Below, piece by piece: positions 1-5,128 of a stretch of DNA of 9,479 nucleotides. The stretch spans positions 1 through 9,479 of the forward strand of contig JAGCGE010000300.1 in NCBI GenBank assembly GCA_017649745.1, written 5' to 3'. Position 1 is the stretch's first letter; every line of letters begins with the position of its first letter. The DNA is from Clostridiales bacterium (GTDB lineage: Bacteria > Bacillota_A > Clostridia > Saccharofermentanales > Saccharofermentanaceae). A model generated the notes under the pieces. That model was given only the letters and a program-made list of their open reading frames with translations. It had not been told where the DNA came from and searched no databases. The translations under genes were made by a program, and so were the position numbers.

Positions 1-231
1 ACCGTAATCGAAATAGACAACATCGGCATCGTTAAGTCTCTGAATGGCTCTCCCAAGATGCCAAAGCCTTGACTTCTCAGGATCGCCGGAGACAGTTTCC
101 AGAAGCTCGTACTCATCGTCCTTCTCAATTGGGTGATCTTGGAGATCCTTTAAAGCCTCTTTTTGAGCTTTTAAGATCTCCTCCTCTGATCTGCCATGCA
201 TGGGAAGCGATACAAAAACCTTCTTTTTCAT
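1..231 (-). CDS. DUF4406 / nucleoside 2-deoxyribosyltransferase-like protein, 3' part outside window
   Basis: Partial gene: the first 77 residues are in the window and the rest runs off the left edge. Seen: the N-terminus MKKKVFVSLPMHGRSEEEI is the first beta-strand and loop typical of DUF4406 proteins (a strand, then an S-x-P-M-x-G loop, then an acidic helix). The segment around residues 59-75 (LGRAIQRLNDADVVYFD) matches the family's second helix and strand. Known: DUF4406 is related to nucleoside 2-deoxyribosyltransferases and is common in phages of Firmicutes; the substrate is not established. The ATG at 231 has GGAGG at 242-246, ten bases upstream. The stop of the gene before it (TAA, 248-250) lies against this ribosome binding site, so translation is probably coupled. 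With ThyX and MazG-like genes nearby, a role in nucleotide handling is plausible but inferred. Confidence 0.8.
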   Translation of the reverse strand, partial: MKKKVFVSLPMHGRSEEEILKAQKEALKDLQDHPIEKDDEYELLETVSGDPEKSRLWHLGRAIQRLNDADVVYFDYG

Positions 232-247
232 TCCGAATAACCCTCCT

Positions 248-1285
248 TTACTTTAAAAGGTCAGAAACCGTAATTACAGATTTTGAATCTAACGGGTAAG
301 AGTGATAAGACATGTAACCAGCCTCGGGATCGACTTTTACATAAATCGGGCGTCCGTTAAGAAGACCGTTCGGAATCCATCCTAATGCACTTGCACAACG
401 CCAAGAGATATCTCGTCTTGCACAAATAGCCATAAAGTCGATGAAATTTTCTTTATCCGTTTTGACCCAGATCTCCCCGTCCTTGAATTTCTGAAGATTA
501 GACTTTTTATTAATAAGTTTCCATTTTGCCGAGAGTCTCTTAAAAGCAATGCCCATTCCGAGATCGAGGTCGAATCTATCATCCGGATGACATTTAGCGG
601 ATGCTGAAATAATCTCTCTACTGGTTTTACAACAATCGCTGATTTCTTTAGTGTCGTAAAGAGTAGCAGTGATGGTGTTCCCTTCTCTCTTATACTGAAT
701 AATTCTTCCGTCATTAAGCATATTAGAAATCTCCTTTAATTTCTGTTCATGTTTCTTCATAAGATTCGCCGTGACGACAACGTCGTTGGCACAATACTCA
801 AATTCTCTAGCAGTCATACCGTACGTGGAGTTGCAAAACCATTTGTACGCCATGTCGGTGTCAACATGTGCATATTTGTGAATCTTTAGCGCGTCGCATT
901 CGTTAACAAATTTGTGTTTTCCAGACTTGGTTCTGATGACAATTTTGCATTCATTGTAATACGGTTTGTTATCGACCACCCAGCCTTCAATGGCTAGAAC
1001 CCCAGTTTTACCTTTATAGACCACGTGATCCTCATTATTAAACCGTGGGGCTCTGTACGAACCTTTAGGAATCTTTTTAATGCTGATTTTCTTAAGGTCT
1101 TTGATTGGGATTAATGTAAAATTATCTTTACCCAATAGAATACCAACATAACCATCGTATCTACCGTCAGCCGCAAAACATGTCATAACCGTTCCATGTA
1201 CCCATTTGCGAACACATGCTCCATAATAGGTTTTAGTATCTTTAACAATCATAACAAGGTCGCCGTCTTTAAACTTACAATACAT
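248..1285 (-). CDS. Phage protein of unknown function, 345 aa, with conserved AKCHPDDxFD motif
   Basis: Largest gene in the window. Residues 1-65 and 85-135 are rich in short beta-strands (for example KFKDGDLVMIVKD and VVYKGKTGVLAIEGW), compatible with small SH3-like barrels. A central helical part (about 157-192) is followed by a segment near residues 230-251, AKCHPDDRFDLDLGMGIAFK. This is a pattern I associate with uncharacterised Firmicutes-phage proteins (A-[KR]-C-[HN]-P-x-D-x-F-D...G...A). The C-terminal 75 residues contain many aromatic and Cys residues (DFMAICARRDISWRCASALG). No catalytic motif is recognised. The ATG at 1285 has GGAGG at 1294-1298, eight bases away, within the extended ATTTAAAGGAGG element. 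The TAG stop of the upstream gene (1289-1291) is in the same frame as this gene; see findings. The stop TAA (248-250) abuts the next ribosome binding site. Confidence 0.85.
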   Translation of the reverse strand: MYCKFKDGDLVMIVKDTKTYYGACVRKWVHGTVMTCFAADGRYDGYVGILLGKDNFTLIPIKDLKKISIKKIPKGSYRAPRFNNEDHVVYKGKTGVLAIEGWVVDNKPYYNECKIVIRTKSGKHKFVNECDALKIHKYAHVDTDMAYKWFCNSTYGMTAREFEYCANDVVVTANLMKKHEQKLKEISNMLNDGRIIQYKREGNTITATLYDTKEISDCCKTSREIISASAKCHPDDRFDLDLGMGIAFKRLSAKWKLINKKSNLQKFKDGEIWVKTDKENFIDFMAICARRDISWRCASALGWIPNGLLNGRPIYVKVDPEAGYMSYHSYPLDSKSVITVSDLLK

Positions 1286-1288
1286 ATA

Positions 1289-1717
1289 CTAGTCCTCCTT
1301 TAAATTTAATCTCCACTCAAAATCTTCAGGCATGTCTGGGAGTAATCGAATATAAAAGAGTATCTCTTCGAGTTCCCATGGCCAGACAGTACCACCAAAT
1401 CCAGTCGAGCTTACAATCTCAATACTAGAACACGGATCGATATGAATCTTAATTTTCATTGGAGTGTCAAATCCTTTAATACATGCAAGATAAAAATAAT
1501 GGTCCTCGAGCCCATAGTATTCGAAAAACTTATCGATATCAATCCCGACGCTGCTATCAAGTCTGAATTTGTCCCAATCGATTTTAGTCCAGGCATCATC
1601 CGTTAAAACGTCGTTATTGAGACTAGCATTTATTCCTGCATACTTTTTCATAGCGGAGATTGCTTTATCATACAGCTCATTGAGTCGCTCCTGCTCTAAT
1701 AAATGTTCATCCTTCAT
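1289..1717 (-). CDS. Hypothetical acidic phage protein, 142 aa
   Basis: Unrecognised. The protein begins with a charged helix (MKDEHLLEQERLNELYDKAI), continues with an acidic middle (LTDDAWTKIDWDKF) and ends with a strand-rich part containing TGFGGTVWPWELEEILFYIR. Start choice: the frame is open up to a TTG at 1765 that has no ribosome binding site and would overlap coding-looking sequence in another frame. The ATG at 1717 has GGAG at 1730-1733, twelve bases away, and is preferred. The final residues NLKED are encoded by the extended ribosome binding site of the next gene, a pattern seen repeatedly here. The stop is TAG, one of only two in the window, and the frame stays open through it into the 345-residue gene. 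The octamer TTTATATT occurs in the coding sequence at 1349-1356. Confidence 0.75.
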   Translation of the reverse strand: MKDEHLLEQERLNELYDKAISAMKKYAGINASLNNDVLTDDAWTKIDWDKFRLDSSVGIDIDKFFEYYGLEDHYFYLACIKGFDTPMKIKIHIDPCSSIEIVSSTGFGGTVWPWELEEILFYIRLLPDMPEDFEWRLNLKED

Positions 1718-1850
1718 AAAGGTAATCATCTCCATCGTTTTCGTATACCCTGATAATATAATCAAGTGACTGAAAGAAAGTAGGATTACCGTTTACCAAA
1801 TATAAACCTACTAAATCTTCCAATGCGTTAGCCATTCTCTTAATGTCCTA
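1707..1850 (-). pseudogene. Downstream half of interrupted zinc-finger gene, after in-frame TAG (42-46 aa)
   Basis: After the TAG at 1848-1850 the same frame stays open for 46 codons to a TGA at 1707-1709. The translation (DIKRMANALEDLVGLYLVNG and on to YENDGDDYLYEG) looks like real protein, with an amphipathic helix continuing the QAAQMA end of the upstream half. It fills what would otherwise be the only unexplained gap between genes here and overlaps the next gene by 11 bases, like its neighbours. It could start alone at the ATG at 1835 (42 aa), but the only upstream ribosome-binding-like sequence is a weak AGGA, whereas nearly all other genes have GGAGG or GGAG. I therefore read 1707-2030 as one 107-codon gene with an internal TAG. 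It may be a nonsense mutation (CAG to TAG), suppressed or recoded amber, or a sequencing error; the sequence cannot decide. Confidence 0.6.
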
Positions 1851-2030
1851 AGCCATTTGAGCAGCTTGCATACGAGTCGTCACGCTATTCGGCCATTCTT
1901 GTCTTACAGTAAGCTGAGTGTAGATTACAGAAGGCGTAAAGCAAGATCCGTCTTCGCATGTGCTACAAAGATAAGACATCCCATAAAGATCTCCGTAAGC
2001 ATGTAAGCAGTCTTTGCAAACCTTATTCAT
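1848..2030 (-). CDS. Small Cys-rich (zinc-finger-like) protein, 60 aa to TAG; probably N-terminal half of a 107-codon gene
   Basis: The N-terminus MNKVCKDCLHAYGDLYGMSY has C5-x2-C8, followed by C22-x2-C25 and C30. This arrangement suggests a zinc ribbon or knuckle as in many small phage proteins. The partner or target is unknown. Start choice: the longest frame begins at an ATG (2036) only one base from GGAGG. The ATG at 2030 lies seven bases from GGAGG (2038-2042) and is preferred. The ribosome binding site and start lie inside the last codons of the upstream gene (8-base overlap), suggesting coupled translation. The frame ends at TAG but continues in frame to 1707; see the next-left entry and the findings. 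Confidence 0.7.
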   Translation of the reverse strand: MNKVCKDCLHAYGDLYGMSYLCSTCEDGSCFTPSVIYTQLTVRQEWPNSVTTRMQAAQMA

Positions 2031-2556
2031 CGTCATCCCTCCTGGTTCTTATCTTCCAATCGTCGTACACATCTGGACGATTCTTACGAATCCACTCTAT
2101 GACCTCATCCAGATCGAATTTGTAATTTGCTATACCTTCCCCTTTAATGATTGGCAAGCCGTTGTTAACCCATACTCTCAAATTATATGTTTTACAATTA
2201 AGCATTTTGGTCAAATCGTATGAGGTGCAGACTCTTTTATGAACATTATATGATGGTTTGGTTTCTTTTTTCGTTTTCACATATTTAAAATATAAATTTC
2301 CGCCCTCCGGAAAGCAAGTAACAAAAATATATTGATGGAGCCTTCTTCTGTACATAAGTCCGCTTTTAATTTTAGATTTGGTTCGTTTGCCCTGCTGTGA
2401 TAGCCAATCATACACTTCAAAAATGTCAAAGTAATAGGTTCGTTTGTTACTACTTGGGGATGCAGGAAGACCGTAATCGCGCAGCCATCTTCTAACTGTG
2501 CTAACATTTACACTCAAAAGTTCTGATAATTCTTTTGTCGTGACTAAGCAAATCAT
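2023..2556 (-). CDS. DNA-binding protein with two tandem MerR/excisionase-like winged-HTH domains
   Basis: 177 residues. The N-terminal domain (about 5-55) reads VTTKELSELLSVNVSTVRRW, followed by a wing (GLPAS...KRTYYF) and a closing helix FEVYDWL. This is the pattern of the MerR-like/excisionase/Nu1 'HTH_17' fold. A second copy at about 109-160 reads CTSYDLTKMLNCKTYNLRVW, then GLPIIKGEGIANYKFDLDEV and the helix IEWIRK. The two copies share the order helix-turn-helix, W, GLP, wing, FD(L/I) and helix, implying an internal duplication. A basic linker (about 57-107) joins them. Likely role: transcription regulation or recombination directionality; a small terminase subunit-like role is possible but nothing nearby supports it. 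The ATG at 2556 has GGAGG at 2566-2570. A terminator-like hairpin ends 25 bases upstream of the start. Confidence 0.8.
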   Translation of the reverse strand: MICLVTTKELSELLSVNVSTVRRWLRDYGLPASPSSNKRTYYFDIFEVYDWLSQQGKRTKSKIKSGLMYRRRLHQYIFVTCFPEGGNLYFKYVKTKKETKPSYNVHKRVCTSYDLTKMLNCKTYNLRVWVNNGLPIIKGEGIANYKFDLDEVIEWIRKNRPDVYDDWKIRTRRDDDE

Positions 2557-2570
2557 TTTGCCATCCCTCC

Positions 2571-2610
2571 TTAAAAACTAAGAGGCCCTGAGCAAATTGC
2601 TCAAAGCCTC
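2571..2610 (-). terminator. Rho-independent terminator-like hairpin
   Basis: In the gene sense, GAGGCTTTGAGCA pairs with TGCTCAGGGCCTC (13 base pairs including two G-U) around a three-base loop, at 2582-2610. It is followed by TTAGTTTTT (2573-2581). It lies between the HTH gene ending at 2629 and the double-HTH gene. The next GGAGG is at 2566-2570, directly after the T-run, so there is no room for a promoter downstream. Confidence 0.8.
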
Positions 2611-2628
2611 CTTGTTTTGTCGTCTTAC

Positions 2629-2868
2629 TTACTTCTTCCAATTTAAAATGGTTGATTCATTAACTCCGAAAACGTCTGCAATATCCTTGATCTTCACGCC
2701 GTTCCCAATCATTCGTTTGACAATAGCCACCATAACATCATGAATGATGAGCGATGATGTATTAATCACCTGCCTCTTCTGATGTACGGTAGCATTATCC
2801 ATGTCAACGCCTGTAACGTCCGCAACTCGTTTCTCAACGATTTCCTGCAATTCATCTCTGATGTGCAT
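2629..2868 (-). CDS. Small HTH protein (79 aa), possible regulator or antitoxin partner of the PemK-HTH protein
   Basis: The N-terminal 55 residues are helical and mildly charged (MHIRDELQEIVEKRVADVTG...). The C-terminus is a helix-turn-helix, KIKDIADVFGVNESTILNWK (residues about 59-78), ending the protein. The same pattern (K-[DE]-I-A-x2-[FY]-G-[VI]-x4-[IV]-x-N-W-K) forms the C-terminus of the upstream PemK-like protein, so the two probably share ancestry in this domain. Start choice: ATG at 2868 with GGAGG at 2876-2880, seven bases away. The longer open frame to 2976 would begin inside the previous gene without a suitable ribosome binding site. TTTATATT lies just upstream at 2884-2891. Known: toxin-antitoxin antitoxins are often small DNA-binding proteins. 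The antitoxin role is inferred from position only. A terminator-like hairpin follows the stop. Confidence 0.7.
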   Translation of the reverse strand: MHIRDELQEIVEKRVADVTGVDMDNATVHQKRQVINTSSLIIHDVMVAIVKRMIGNGVKIKDIADVFGVNESTILNWKK

Positions 2869-2883
2869 AATAGAACCTCCATA

Positions 2884-2891
2884 AATATAAA
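2884..2891 (-). repeat. TTTATATT octamer copy in the short intergenic gap before the 79-aa HTH gene
   Basis: One of 12 same-strand copies. It lies directly upstream of GGAGG (2876-2880). If it acted as a -10 element, the transcript would begin about at the ribosome binding site, which argues against a simple promoter for this gene. Confidence 0.6.
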
Positions 2892-2919
2892 AGTAAGTCT
2901 TTCGACTCCATAGAGGAGA

Positions 2920-2934
2920 CTGTTTAAATTGCGA
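2920..2934 (-). repeat. 15-base repeat at a gene 3' end, copy A
   Basis: The gene-sense sequence TCGCAATTTAAACAG lies two bases after the stop of the PemK-HTH gene. It is identical over 15 bases to 3925-3939, which also lies at a gene end, and matches 9114-9128 at 12 of 15 positions. Confidence 0.65.
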
Positions 2935-2936
2935 GT

Positions 2937-3626
2937 TCAACCTCTTTCGATAACCATTCTTGCGGTCGTCTTCCAATTTGATACTGAGCCTGTTGGAATG
3001 CCATAGTGCTGAGCGATCTCCTTTAAATTGTGTCCGTCCCAGAACTCAAGCCATGTCCTGGCTTCTGCTGGATTTCTGAAAAGAGCCTCCTTGCCCTTTC
3101 TGTGTGTGAGATGATACTCGACCTGCTCATATGGGCAAGTAGGAAGAACCTTCTTCTCTGCTACTACTTTTTCTTCCTTGACCGGAGCAATATCCTCAAT
3201 AGTCTCTTCTTTAACGGGCTCCTCTTGCTCTTTCGGCATAGGTGTCCCAAACATAAAGTGACTTACGGCGGCCGCAATGTATTTCATAGCCTCTTCATCG
3301 AACGTATACATGTACTTAATGAAATGATTATTAGATTTTGTGGTCGGAGACATTACGATTCGGCAATCGTTATCATTAATTCCAAGATTAGAAACAGCAT
3401 TTACGAAAATATCATTTTGGCTCTGTCTTTCGTTAATAACGTTTGTTGTAAGAGGGAGACACGTTGTTACATCTCCGTTGGTCTTCAAAACGAGATAGGG
3501 TCTTGTGCCGTTGATCACCCGGCTCCCATCATCGCGGAGTTTCTGAGTAACATCGGGGTCCTCCTCCACAACCCATACCTGACCGCGAACGAAACGAGTC
3601 TTGCCAAAGTCCATCATTTTACACAT
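2937..3626 (-). CDS. PemK/MazF-like toxin domain fused to a C-terminal helix-turn-helix
   Basis: 229 residues. Residues about 10-127 resemble the PemK/MazF (CcdB-fold) family: RFVRGQVWVVEEDP, then GTRPYLVLKTN and CLPLTT, matching the family's G-x-[IV]-W strand, R-P-x-[LV]-V-[LI] strand and P-[LI]-[TS] segment. Residues about 130-160 are a Pro/Glu/Lys linker. Residues about 165-229 form a separate module ending in an HTH, LKEIAQHYGIPTGSVSNWKT. Known: MazF/PemK proteins are sequence-specific ribonucleases; free-standing toxins are about 110 residues, so this is roughly twice the usual length. Whether nuclease activity is retained cannot be seen. Start: the ATG at 3626 has GGAGG at 3633-3637 (six bases). 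The ATG at 3632 touches GGAGG and is rejected. The next gene carries a similar HTH. A terminator-like hairpin lies just upstream. Confidence 0.75.
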   Translation of the reverse strand: MCKMMDFGKTRFVRGQVWVVEEDPDVTQKLRDDGSRVINGTRPYLVLKTNGDVTTCLPLTTNVINERQSQNDIFVNAVSNLGINDNDCRIVMSPTTKSNNHFIKYMYTFDEEAMKYIAAAVSHFMFGTPMPKEQEEPVKEETIEDIAPVKEEKVVAEKKVLPTCPYEQVEYHLTHRKGKEALFRNPAEARTWLEFWDGHNLKEIAQHYGIPTGSVSNWKTTARMVIERG

Positions 3627-3652
3627 AAGCATCCTCCTTTAATGATTAAGCA

Positions 3653-3684
3653 AAAATACAAAAGAGAAAGGAGCATTACGCTCC
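3653..3684 (-). terminator. Terminator-like hairpin with the upstream gene's stop codon in its loop
   Basis: In the gene sense, GGAGC pairs with GCTCC around GTAAT (3670-3684). The outer bases GAGA/TCTC can pair beyond a small internal mismatch. A T-rich run (TTTCTCTTTTGTATTTT) follows. The TAA stop of the 74-residue gene (3676-3678) is in the loop, so a ribosome terminating there would melt the stem. The next GGAGG begins 16 bases after the run. Confidence 0.6.
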
Positions 3685-3900
3685 AGTCTCTTTTTCCGTG
3701 AGGTCCCATCCGTCTCGAACACAATGATTAATGATCGATACCATTGTTTCTACTTTGCATATCGCCGGCTTCTCATCCCATACTATAACGCGATCGCAAG
3801 TGCCTACACCATCGTAGGTTAGTACCTTACCTCCGTTAACGTTGAATTTACGCCATCGATACGTAGCTTCACGATCATTAATTTTCTTTCTCAAGATCAT
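3676..3900 (-). CDS. Hypothetical small protein, 74 aa
   Basis: Not recognised. The basic N-terminus MILRKKINDREATYRWRKFN is followed by a strand-rich part (GGKVLTYDGVGTCDRVIVWD) and a helix (KVETMVSIINHCVRDGWDL). The single-domain alpha/beta look and lack of membrane segment suggest a soluble protein. Start: the frame extends to a GTG at 3909 that overlaps its own ribosome binding site. The ATG at 3900 lies eight bases from GGAGG (3909-3913) and is preferred. It is the gene after the macrodomain gene. Its stop codon is inside the terminator-like hairpin. Confidence 0.75.
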   Translation of the reverse strand: MILRKKINDREATYRWRKFNVNGGKVLTYDGVGTCDRVIVWDEKPAICKVETMVSIINHCVRDGWDLTEKETGA

Positions 3901-3924
3901 ACATACCACCTCCTATAAGGAACG

Positions 3925-3939
3925 CTGTTTAAATTGCGA
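3925..3939 (-). repeat. 15-base repeat at a gene 3' end, copy B
   Basis: Gene-sense TCGCAATTTAAACAG, identical to 2920-2934. Here the repeat contains the stop codon of the macrodomain gene and encodes its last residues (Ala-Ile-stop). Confidence 0.65.
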
Positions 3940-4399
3940 ACACAAGAATATCAACGTCAGTGTCTTTAAATACGTCCTTAATGATCTCTTTGACAAATAC
4001 CCACTGAAGTTTATCCAACCCACAACCAATTCTAGGCATAGCAAGTTTTGTAGTATTGTGATACTGAATCATTATGTATTTCACGTCAAGAAGAGCATCT
4101 CTAATGGTTTCATAAGTCGGCTTGTCATAATAATGTTGCTTTGTAACTAAATTGAATACGCCATTTGGAAATCTGTCGCACTCTCGTCCGCAGTTTGTAA
4201 ATATGGCGTATCCTTTGCCGTACCACACGATACCTTTTTTATTAATTGCGCTGTAACGTTCAAGCTCATGTTTCACCCCGATATTATTAAATAATTTAGC
4301 AACGCCGGCGCCCATTTTTATATCAGAGCTTATGCAATGGCATAACGCATAGCAAGACTCCGCATCGAACAGATCGCCTTTAACCTCATTAAAAGTCAT
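3929..4399 (-). CDS. TARG1/DarG-type macrodomain (ADP-ribosyl hydrolase), stand-alone
   Basis: 156 residues, a single macrodomain. Seen: VKGDLF at 6-11, then ALCHCISSDIKMGAGVAKLF at 18-37 (ADP-ribose-binding loop), VFNLVTKQHYYDKPTYETIR at 81-100 and MPRIGCGLDKLQW at 121-133. These line up closely, from memory, with human TARG1 (OARD1): HCISEDCRMGAG, LITKKRASHKPTYENL and MPRIGCGLDRLQW. The TARG1 catalytic Lys84 and Asp125 correspond to K87 and D129 here. Known: TARG1 removes ADP-ribose from acidic residues, and the related DarG macrodomain removes ADP-ribose from DNA, reversing DarT. Activity here is inferred from the conserved pair. No DarT-like gene is in the window. The ATG at 4399 has GGAG at 4413-4416, a rather long 13-base spacing, and TTTATATT just upstream (4423-4430). 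Cytoplasmic. Confidence 0.92.
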   Translation of the reverse strand: MTFNEVKGDLFDAESCYALCHCISSDIKMGAGVAKLFNNIGVKHELERYSAINKKGIVWYGKGYAIFTNCGRECDRFPNGVFNLVTKQHYYDKPTYETIRDALLDVKYIMIQYHNTTKLAMPRIGCGLDKLQWVFVKEIIKDVFKDTDVDILVFAI

Positions 4400-4422
4400 A
4401 AATGTCAGTCCACTCCTTTTGA

Positions 4423-4430
4423 AATATAAA
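4423..4430 (-). repeat. TTTATATT octamer copy upstream of the macrodomain gene
   Basis: Lies in the gap between the 75-residue gene and the macrodomain gene, 24 bases from the ATG and immediately upstream of the GGAG site. Same orientation as the other 11 copies. Confidence 0.6.
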
Positions 4431-4432
4431 AC

Positions 4433-4660
4433 TTACTCATGCACTCCTTCTACCTCTTGCATCTCTATGTCACCTCCGAACATAGCTTTAAGATGAATCC
4501 ACGCCGTCTGATTGATGCCCTTCTTATCAATATCCGGAAGCCACCACTCCTCTTCCCAAGGTCTAGACGTTGATTTGACGTAATCAACGCCAATATTCTC
4601 AAGTCTTCTCTCAACCTTTACATGCTCGTGAAATGTGTGAGTCTTAATAAGTCCGTTCAT
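4433..4660 (-). CDS. Hypothetical small protein, 75 aa
   Basis: Unrecognised. Notable features are a His-rich start (THTFHEHVKVERRL), an aromatic/acidic patch (RPWEEEWWLPDIDKKG at about 33-48) and an acidic C-terminus (EMQEVEGVHE). No Cys and no membrane segment. The ATG at 4660 has GGAGG at 4669-4673, eight bases away, as part of ATTTAAAGGAGG. The TAA of the upstream gene is embedded in that element, a strong sign of translational coupling. Confidence 0.75.
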   Translation of the reverse strand: MNGLIKTHTFHEHVKVERRLENIGVDYVKSTSRPWEEEWWLPDIDKKGINQTAWIHLKAMFGGDIEMQEVEGVHE

Positions 4661-4674
4661 TTAATTTTCCTCCT

Positions 4675-5055
4675 TTAAATATCTTCATCATCAATGTTAA
4701 TAAAGTTTTCAAGGTCAATACCGAGTCTGTGGGCTATGGAATAAATCTGGAAGTTACCATCCCGATCGCCGCTTGAAATATAAGCTCCTGCCAAGATTCT
4801 TCCAAGTCTATCATATTGCTCGTTGGTCAGAACTTCTTTAATGTACGAGTGTTTGAGGCCATCGTTAAAGCCTTTCTCATACTGTCCGCGATCGTAATTA
4901 AAACACTTAATAAGTTCATCTTTATCCGGAACCTCGATGTCATATCGCTGCTCCAAAATATACTTTGTTCCCTTATAAAGCTCATCCTCTTGTCTAGCTC
5001 TTAATTCGTCTAAAATATAACGAAGCGGCGGCTCATAATATTCGAATTTATCCAT
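4675..5055 (-). CDS. Hypothetical charged helical protein, 126 aa
   Basis: Not recognised. It is strongly charged and mainly helical: EPPLRYILDELRARQEDELY, then KGTKYILEQRYDIEVPDKDE, then a second half QYDRLGRILAGAYISSGDRD and an acidic tail (NIDDEDI). No signal peptide or membrane segment. The start region is unusual: only GAGTG about eight bases upstream of the ATG resembles a ribosome binding site, whereas nearly all neighbours have GGAGG. A terminator-like hairpin and its T/A-rich tail end just before it. Expression may therefore be low or depend on read-through. Confidence 0.8.
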   Translation of the reverse strand: MDKFEYYEPPLRYILDELRARQEDELYKGTKYILEQRYDIEVPDKDELIKCFNYDRGQYEKGFNDGLKHSYIKEVLTNEQYDRLGRILAGAYISSGDRDGNFQIYSIAHRLGIDLENFINIDDEDI

Positions 5056-5066
5056 TTAAGTCACTC

Positions 5067-5114
5067 TTTTTTTTAGAAAAAGAAAGAGAGCCCCTGATAA
5101 AATATCAAGAGCTC
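5067..5114 (-). terminator. Rho-independent terminator
   Basis: In the gene sense, GAGCTCTTGATA pairs with TATCAGGGGCTC (12 base pairs with two G-U) around TTT, at 5088-5114. It is followed by TCTTTCTTTTTCT. It lies between the 67- and 126-residue genes. The downstream ATG (5055) is only 12 bases past the tail, leaving no space for a promoter. Confidence 0.85.
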
Positions 5115-5128
5115 TTCCCCGGCAGTGA

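Noticed and set aside
382..714. 110-residue open frame on the minus strand
   Set aside because: It lies wholly inside the 345-residue gene in another frame, with no ribosome binding site.
1289..1765. 158-residue version starting at TTG 1765
   Set aside because: No ribosome binding site upstream, and it overlaps coding-looking sequence of the interrupted zinc-finger gene in another frame.
2629..2976. 115-residue version of the small HTH protein
   Set aside because: The extension runs through the gene-end repeat, the octamer and the ribosome binding site and into the previous gene. The ATG at 2868 with GGAGG seven bases away is better.
3030..3701. 223-residue open frame on the plus strand
   Set aside because: It lies antisense to the PemK-HTH gene, which has a ribosome binding site, domain matches and a terminator upstream. 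The plus-strand translation is rich in Cys/Phe/Leu runs typical of antisense shadow and has no recognisable domain.
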